From contig NW_004797376.1 in NCBI RefSeq assembly GCF_000002075.1, positions 445,739 to 509,738 of the forward strand: 64,000 nt of DNA. The letters run 5' to 3'. Below the pieces are notes generated by a model. That model saw only the letters and a list, made by a program, of their open reading frames with translations. It was not told where the DNA came from and made no database searches. The DNA comes from Aplysia californica. Its lineage: Eukaryota > Mollusca > Gastropoda > Aplysiida > Aplysiidae. Below, in pieces: positions 52,039-61,000 of this stretch (position 1 is its first letter; each line of letters starts with the position of its first letter). The translations under genes were made by a program, and so were the position numbers.

Positions 52039-54999
52039 GAATTTATAATGCGCCAGAATCCACAGAAAGTGCTCCGCGGTGCTTACAAAACACAACACAC
52101 ACGCACCCACACAAGCTCTAAAGCTCAGTACCACTACGACATCAATATTTTTTTTTTTTTAAGTTCAAACTGGCAAGAAGAGGAATAGAACACACTTGTC
52201 ACACTTGTTTGCAGTGATATAGATTGTAAAGGACATTATAGAACTTGCTTCTGAATGAGGATATGCCTATACAAATGCTATTCACTATATGTGCCTAAAG
52301 AAAGGTACCAAAAGTCGGATTTTGACCATTTTGAGTTAAGAGTTGTACCTTATAGGAAATTCAATGCTGAACACAGGTGTCTATGAATTTTTATAGATAT
52401 CTCAAGTAGTTTTTGAGATACTGCACATTTTGCGAGGTAGGGTTTAAAAATATAATTTTGAGAAAATGAGCTTTTAAGTTTAACAAACGTGAGAACACAT
52501 ACAAACTTTCAACAACCCAATTTTTTAAATATATTTATTCTTGGAAAATTCATTTCAAATTTGGCTTTCAGTTGGTATCAATATTTTGAATGGAATTTCA
52601 ATGGTAAAACAAAGCAGGGAAGAGAAAACGTGCTTCAAGAATAGATTTAAACACCTTTTAAAAACAGTTTTCATTATTTGTTTTTATTATACCCTACCCT
52701 CAAAATAAAATATTTAGAAGTTAAATCAATGAAAACCGTTTAAGCACATTGTAATAAAATATTGGATCTATCATTTTTGTATGGAAACACATTTTGGTAA
52801 AAAAAAGTGATGTTTTGTCATTATCAGCCAGTATTTGGAAACGGTCTGGGCGACTTTTGGTACCTTTCTCTAGGCACAGACACATAAAAAAAAAAATTAT
52901 TACTGGTTTTACTTACGTGAAAAGAGTATGAAAAGTTTGCGTTGACTCCAATGTCTGCATCTTGTGCAGAGATGGCGCGAGGGTCAATTTGTATAACTTT
53001 ATTGATAGGTCTTGTTTCCTCCACATCACTGGTATAGCTGCCTAATACAAAAAAACCAAAAAGAACAAAAAGAATAGGTTTTGTGTACATTACTGCTAAG
53101 AGATTTCAAAATAAATGGGGCTTAGTTTAGCATTACACAACTTGAGTGACAAAGACGTAGTCAATTAGCCGAGTGGGCGACGGGAGCGTCCACTGAAACT
53201 CACCCAGTCCCCAAGTGTATGGTCATTCAGAGCTACTGACAAGAATTCTCATATATGGCAAATTCCCACCCTTGTTCATTTAATGAGTGTTCTCGCAAAA
53301 CTCATATTCATATTTGAAGATATTGACTCGTTACAAAGCTAAAAGTTCAGTAAAAGGATAGCTCTCCCTTGAAAGTCACACAAGTGAAGGGGGAGCACTC
53401 TAGATATATCAAGGTTGTTCTATAACATCATTTTTGATGAATAATGCAAGGTTTTGTTTTTTGGTGGGGTTTCTCAGGCCTAGTGTTGTTGAAGCTTTGC
53501 TTTTTGCAATGGCCTCCAGAACTGGAAAACTAACACTTGCGGTCCAAAATGATTTTCCTACTATATATCTAGTTCATCAAAGGTAGTGCAGACAGTGGGT
53601 TTGATTTTGATGGCAATAGTGAGACAACAAGTACCAGTACCATATTAGAGGCTCAGCACTAGATTTGGATTAAAACATCATAGACGTTGCAAAATGTATA
53701 CACTCACATAGGCATAAAAGTTTACATAATCACAAGACGCTACATTCAAGTTGAATAAGCAGCAGAAAAAATTGTGATGCCAGATGATTGTGATGCCTCT
53801 AACGGCATGCGCAAACTCCAAATCCTAGAGTAAAAGCCTTCTTTTTTTCTGCTTTACTTCCACACATTGAACATGGTGCACCAGGAGTGGAATTTTAGTT
53901 GCCGCGGGAGGTTCCCCGCCGGGCGCCTTATCACGTTGGGGTCACGGGGATCAGCTCCCTGTCGCCGCTCTGTCTGGGCCGAGTTAATTTTTGGTACTTT
54001 TCAACATACAATTTTAGGTGTATCCTTGTATTTATGGCAATTCTCAACTTTTCCACTTTTCTAGCTCTGATCAAAAGCCAGTCTCATCAGACAGCTTGCT
54101 CTCCAACTAATCTCAATTTCTTCAAGCTCCCCCTTATTTGAACACTGCATAAATCTCTATCATACTTGCTCAAACTGAACAGAAACATATCAATAACATG
54201 AACAAGGGGCTCAGTAGCTCAACAGGTATGGTGTTCTCCTATCAACCCCGAGGTTCAGAGTTTGGTCTCCACCAGCGTCAGGTTGTTTCCTCATGTTTTC
54301 AACACCCCCTGATCCTAGGGTAAGTGGGATCAAGCAACTCGTCCTCTTGGAAAAGTACTATAAATTTATGAGTTCACGTGTTAAAGATCTCTTGGTGGTT
54401 CTAACATTGAAAAGAGCAGGATGTTCAGGCTGCTGTCCAGCCGTAATTCAAACTTAATTCCTGCCCCAACCTGAAGCTAATCTAGTCCGCATAAATATTA
54501 AGTCCTTCGAAAGGGGCAGGTGGCTGCTCATCAGGAAAGGGATGAGTCTACCCTCTTTGAAGATAAAACGGCCATGTACGTTAAGATCAACTATACTGTG
54601 AAATGAAGAACTAAGTCAATTACTCCCTGAGCTGTAACAAAGGAATGGGGGAGAAAAAAAATGAAATGAATGTCACAATGTGCTCATGGTACAAGAAAAG
54701 GAAAATAAGGACAAAACAGAAGCAAGACCTGCCAGCGGCACTCTCAAACAGCCTGCAGGAATACTCTAAATACAGTGAGAATACAACATACTTTGACCAA
54801 AAACAGGGGAATTGTCGTTCACGTCTTCAAGTTTAATAGTCACACTGACTGCTGACCGTCGACTCTGTTCCAGCAGAGGATTATCCCTAGCAATCACAGT
54901 CACTGTATAGCTTTCTTTCTTCTCTCTATCCAGTGTGCCATTCACAAAGATTTGACCCTGCGTAAAGAAAGAAATAATTCCTTTTTTTTTTTGGTACCT

Positions 55000-55065
<66 letters not shown>

Positions 55066-58000
55066 TTGAATATATGCATTAAAAAAAAGAAACAATAAGG
55101 TTTTTTGGCCTGCAGAGACAGACCAAAAATAGTTTCCATAGCCTTAGGTGGACAAAGTGGCAGTAGATTACCTTCTGGACAAGAAATAAGTCTGGCTCTA
55201 ATTTTGGCTTCTATCAAACAAATAATGTGCACTTAAAATGTGTACGAGTTGTTCCCCACCATGTCAAGACAATCAACACTTTTCACATACTTATGCACAT
55301 TAGCTATAAGACTCACAAACATTTTTTTTCTTAAACCCCCGATGCAAACAGGGCACAAGGTGTGGGCCTGCAGTACGTAGTGGCTTTGTACTACATTCTT
55401 AACACGTTGACTGCCTTGCCCCGAGAATTTCACCAGCCTCAGCATGTAGGCTATGTGTCATGGAACCCAAGAATTTCTCGCGCCTGCAAGGTGTCGAAAT
55501 CTGCGTACAGTAAAAGGTTCTACTTTGATACTACGAATATTAATTACTGGAGCTAATTCCATTTCAAGCGGGGTTTTTATAAGTATTCGTTTGCAACAAT
55601 TTCTTTGTGAGTATTTCGACTGCATGTTCAATTTCCTAGACTTCTCTTCATTATGCTAGAAGAGAGACATCGGTAGGCTATAGACCTCAATTCTCAGCAA
55701 TCAAAGCCCTAGATGAGGTTATAAATGATTCTGACAGTGATTACAATTTCTACAGTGAAAAAGGAAAGTGAAGGAAACAGTGAAGGAGAAGGAGACATTT
55801 TTCCGCAGACAGTGGCAGATGTTATGATGTGTGAAACAAATGGGGATCCATAGAGCCCTATAAAAGGCAAGTAAAGACGAGTTCACTGTAGATAGTGCTG
55901 CTGGTCCTCCAACGTACACGAAGCATCGTGGTGAAATCAGGCGCTCATCAAAATAATGAAACTGAAGATATGGGCAATTTTCCTCCAGCTTGACAAATTT
56001 TTTTTCTACCTTTTGTTTTTTGACTCAACACCTTTTATGTCCATTTTAAAACATATTTCTGTGTGGATTTTACAGAAAAACACTGATTAAAGGCATATAA
56101 ATGTAAATTTTCAGTTTCCAAGGACTTTCAAGCTTTAGAAAGCAGCAAACTTTGGCGTCCATTTTCTCGCTAATTTTACCTCTGAAACCAGGCGACCCCG
56201 ACCTCCTTCAATCGCAAATATCTTAATTTCTATTCAAGATAAACGTGTATTTTTTTCATCAAAAAATGGTCAAATGAACAAACTTAAAGATGATACCAAT
56301 AACTCCAGATGCCCAAAAATTGAAGAGCGCCTGATTCTACCACGTCATGACACACATAACATGGATATAAATCAAGCTCTGGTAGAGGTGACTATGTAGA
56401 ACAAAGATGAGGTGGCCGTGGGGGTAGCATTTCAGTGAGGGCAGTGTTGAAGTCCAATTTTCTCCCTAGGACACGAGTGTTCACTATGCCGGCACAGAAG
56501 GGGTTAAGATTCAGTAGCAATTATAATCAAATGACACAATGCTGCTTGGGGGGGGGGGGGGGGGGGGCGCACAAATGACAGATACCTAAGGGAACAGAAC
56601 TGAAAAAAAAGATATAGTTATTCACATGAAATTACAACAAACAATTTCATGTTAAAATTGGGACCCAAACCATTTACTCCCTAAGGCTAAAAATGGACAC
56701 ACGTTATCATGTAGCAATGAGTAACATCAACATTCCAAAGTTACAGATTTCCCTGTTGATTAACTTACAGTTATTGGGTTGATTCTGAACGGGGGGTATT
56801 CCTTGAAAAGAAATGTGACATTTGCGTTGTCACCTGCATCAGCATCAGAGGCATTAATTTTTGCTACTAGAGTTGTGTTGTCGGATGATTCAGGAACATA
56901 GAAAATAGTGCTTCCTTTAATTTCTGGATCGTTGTCATTACTGTCCAATACATTGACAAAGACAGTTGTGTTTGAAGACAAGGGCGGTACTCCATTATCA
57001 GTGGCGATGACGATGAAGTGCATTGTGGCATTTTTCTCTCTGTCCAGCAATTTTTTAATAGAAACCTTCCCTGGAAAAAAAAGAAGAGAGAGTCATGTAT
57101 GAAAAATTCATCCTGCAAAACAGCAACTTTACTCATAATCATTTCTCCTTCACAACAATTTTACAAGAATTCCATTTTAATTTACAAAACCTAACTCATA
57201 TTATATTAAGACACCATGGTTCTGTAAGTGGGCAGGTACCATTTTTAAACTGTACTTGTACACTTATGGGTACCTGACTTCGAGTTGCGGAAGTAAAGGT
57301 GGCGTGGAAAGGAACTGGCCACCCAACCATATGCCGAAGGCCCAAAAGTTGTCTCCCTAACAAAGCAATCCCTAATGTCCAGATCGGATGCGGGAACAAC
57401 TTTACTTTACTTGTACCAGCAGTTCGTACGCACACTACCGTAAGCAGGTCGAATTCAGATACCATAGTTAAGGGTACCACAGGCTTACCTATAGTCACAT
57501 GTTGACAACAGATCCTCTTCCGATATTAGGAGCCACCAAAACAATGTAAAGATATTCACTACTAAAGATATTGACAAGGACTAATAGGGTTTCCAAAACT
57601 ATGTGAATAGTAGAGAAAAGATAGTATTCATTATACATTTTTGAGTGACAGACAAAAAATCAAGTCAGTTCTAGATTTTCTACATATTTCTGAAAATACT
57701 CCCCCAATCCGATGTGTGCATGTATAGAAGCTTGTATGATATTCTTTTTGTCATCAACAATGCATGCAAGTTTGATACATAAAACTTTTCCATACCAGAA
57801 TGAGTAATTTGGAAAAAGCTTGTGTCAGCAACAGTAAAATTAACCCTCTGTGCTTTGTCAGCATCGGTGGCCGAGAAAGTGTAGATCTCTGTTCCATTCC
57901 GTGTGGCCTCCGAAATATTCAGAGTCAAACTTTGGCCTTCATTGATGACAGGAGCATTGTCATTGACATCTTCAATTTTGATAGTAACAGTTGCTGATGG

Positions 58001-61000
58001 AAAAAGAAAGACAAAAAAGCAAATGATCATATTTTGGGATAAAAACAAAGTTAGTGCCAGCCGCTAAAGTTCCTCTGGGTGTTTCATGAAATGACAAGTA
58101 AAGTAGCAAGCTCTTGAATTGTACTTTACCCAGAAAGCAAACAATTTTTAGGACAAAGACCAAACTGTGTCCGTTTTATAACATTTGCACCTACATTATG
58201 TACCTTTTCTTGCTTTTTTTCAACATTTAGAAACGGAACTTCTGAACTCTTTTCGGATGTAGTTTGTGGGGAGGGGGTCTAGACGTAATTAAATTTTTAC
58301 TTGATTTGACTATACAGGTGATGTACAAAATAACTTCAAATAATCTTAGCCATCACTCAAAAGGTAACAAATTGAAGGAACTTGAAATTTGTTCTTCTAC
58401 TCTTCAAAGGGATGTAAAGCATCACCACTGAATAGTGCAGCACACTCCAACAAAATAGTAAGCACTGCAAGTATGACTAAGCAAGAACTATACATGAAGC
58501 TTGACCACTTAGCAAACACAACATGCACAGTGTATTGTTCTACACTCAGTCTACAGCCCTCACCAGTTGCCAACTGAGGTCCATTCTGTTCAGCATTACT
58601 GTCATTAACAATGACTTTAAGAAGCAGCTTCTCAGCACATTCTCTGTCTAGGACCGAAGAAGTCACATACAAGAGTCCAGAGTGATTGTCCACTGATATC
58701 CAGTTCTGAGAATGCAAAAACAAGGAAAGTCTTGAAAACAAGATTCAGTCTGGTGTTAGTTTTGGAGTTGAGAAGGGAAGGTACACCATAAAAATATGAA
58801 GATAATCAAACATAGTAAACCTGCTCTTTCAGTAAAAACATTAAAGTAGAATTGGAAGAGCATAATAATATTGGTTTCAACCAGTGGCAGTTTTATTGCT
58901 CAGTATCTTGCAACAAATGACAGATCAAGTATTCAAGTACAGTTGTGTGACAGCAGTGTAATGGTGAGCTAACAACTCTCTGAATCAGCCCTCAAAAGGG
59001 TTTGACCCGAAGCCAAAACCCTTGTGGTTCACTCTATTCAGTGTGCTTTCACTTTCGGTTCTCTCTTGTGCTTCCCAAGCGCTTTCCAAAAAAACCTACA
59101 TGCAGGCATCCCAGGGTGCATATAGGTCACAATAATTCTAAACTTTGCCGTAATTTTAATGGGCAGAATATGTACAAACGTCTCCAAATATTTTTCACAA
59201 AAATTCCGACAAATTCTATAAGAGATTGCAGATTACTCAAAGGTATCATTACGACAGTCCTTAACTCTTTAAGCCCTGAGTTTTTTCCACCATTTCCCAG
59301 AGTTTTTTTCTACAGTCACCTAAACCTAGTGAACAATGTCTCATTATAACCCCAAAAGCTTGCCTCCAACTTCTAAATAGCAAAAACAAAGCCTTATTCA
59401 TTACTAAAAAACTTGGTTCAGAAATAGTTCCGAAAAACAAGCAAAAACTAGCACTAAATAAAACGAAACAGTTGTCACTAGTACTGGACGCTCCCAGCGT
59501 CCAATGGGAAACAGGGTTGTTACCGTCGGATGCTCCCAGCCTCCGATGGGGTTCAAAGAGTTAAGCAATGTCTAGTCAGTGCCACAGCTGTCCCTCTTAC
59601 AAAAAAAAAACGATGTATGCTACTTTTCGGTCAGCAAAGTTGACTAACAAAAAATAAACTTGACTCTGCTTGGTTGAGCCATCCCACATGGTGACCAGAA
59701 ACTCCTTGCTGGTCTGCAGTCAGAGGTGTCTTATTAAATAATACTTACACGAACAGACTTACACTTTCATACATCTATTCATACTAGCACAATGTGGGCT
59801 GCACTTAGCGCACTGGTAATTAAAAACTACGGTACAGTATCAGTTTTATAGGGTCTTTATTTGTTCTTTCTTCCACTAACCTACTTACAGTAGTCTCCGC
59901 CTAAACGCACGGTGCTCGGGAGGGCTCCTTAGCGTGTGTTAATACTGCGCATGCGTTTACATGAACCTTTGCAAGGGGAGAAAGGGACGCAGTCATCTCA
60001 ATTCGTTATTAATAATAATAATAATAATAATTGCATTTATATAGCGCATATCCATGCTCAAGAGCTTGCTCTATGCGCTTTACAACTATTATTACCCCTG
60101 CAGACCCTCTGAGAACACTCAGAAACATTCTCAGCTTCCGCGGAAGCATACAGTGCAAGCTGCGGATTTCACGCGCTCAAACACTATCAAACTGACAAGA
60201 TCTTTCACTGTCTATAGCTGGGTACCCATTTCCACCTGGGTGAAGTGAGGACAAATTTGTGCAAAGTGCCTTTCCCAAGGACACAACGTCGGGTCCCTGA
60301 CGGGATTCGAACCCACGACCTTACGGTTGCAAGTCCGAGAGCCTAACCACTAGTCCACCGACGCCACGTTATTACTCTAGTGATCTTCCTTGGAGGAGGG
60401 GGTCATTTTGGCCGATAATGTGACCACACGTGACTGTTTTGAGAAGGATTCCGCGACAGGGGTTAAGAATACAAAGGCATTGAATGGGGTGGGGGGAAAG
60501 AAGAAAGGCAAACTCAATGTAATGAATATGCCCTATAAATGTCGGGAACAGATAGCCTAAGAGGAAACTGTTGGTCATAGTCATAGAGACAACGGACCGG
60601 CCACGTGGCTTTCCAAGCGACCACTCACGATCATAAATTCATGCAGAATCATCCTCAAGAAACATTTTCTCTTGTGATTTGTTGAACAAGTACATTTTAA
60701 GCGCTTCGAGCGCAGCTTATTAGGATTATTTGGCTAATCCTTAATCCTATCCAGCCTGTCCAGTTTTTTACGGCATTTACGCATGTCGCGCATCAGGCCT
60801 AGATCTAACTAAACATTACATGCAGTCACTCAAACTCAAACACCAGTCAGAAACCTTCTATCAAAGATACATTTCCAGTGACCAATCATAAACTATTTCA
60901 GTCCCCCCCCCCCCAACATTTAACCGACCAGCCCTAGATCTGTGTGTCAGTGGAAAGTAGGGTGCGTAAACACCGTCCATCACTCTCTTTGTACGCCGTG

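Noticed and set aside
53160-53225. tRNA-like piece TTAGCCGAGTGGGCGACG
   Set aside because: An A-box-like string without a recognisable B box or acceptor stem.
54942-55232. ORFs with long Cys-Val runs
   Set aside because: Translation of the (CA)n microsatellite.
60054-60248. 64-codon ORF, with a near-identical ORF at 63773-63967
   Set aside because: Both lie antisense within SINE M copies; the similarity is that of the SINE, not of a gene.
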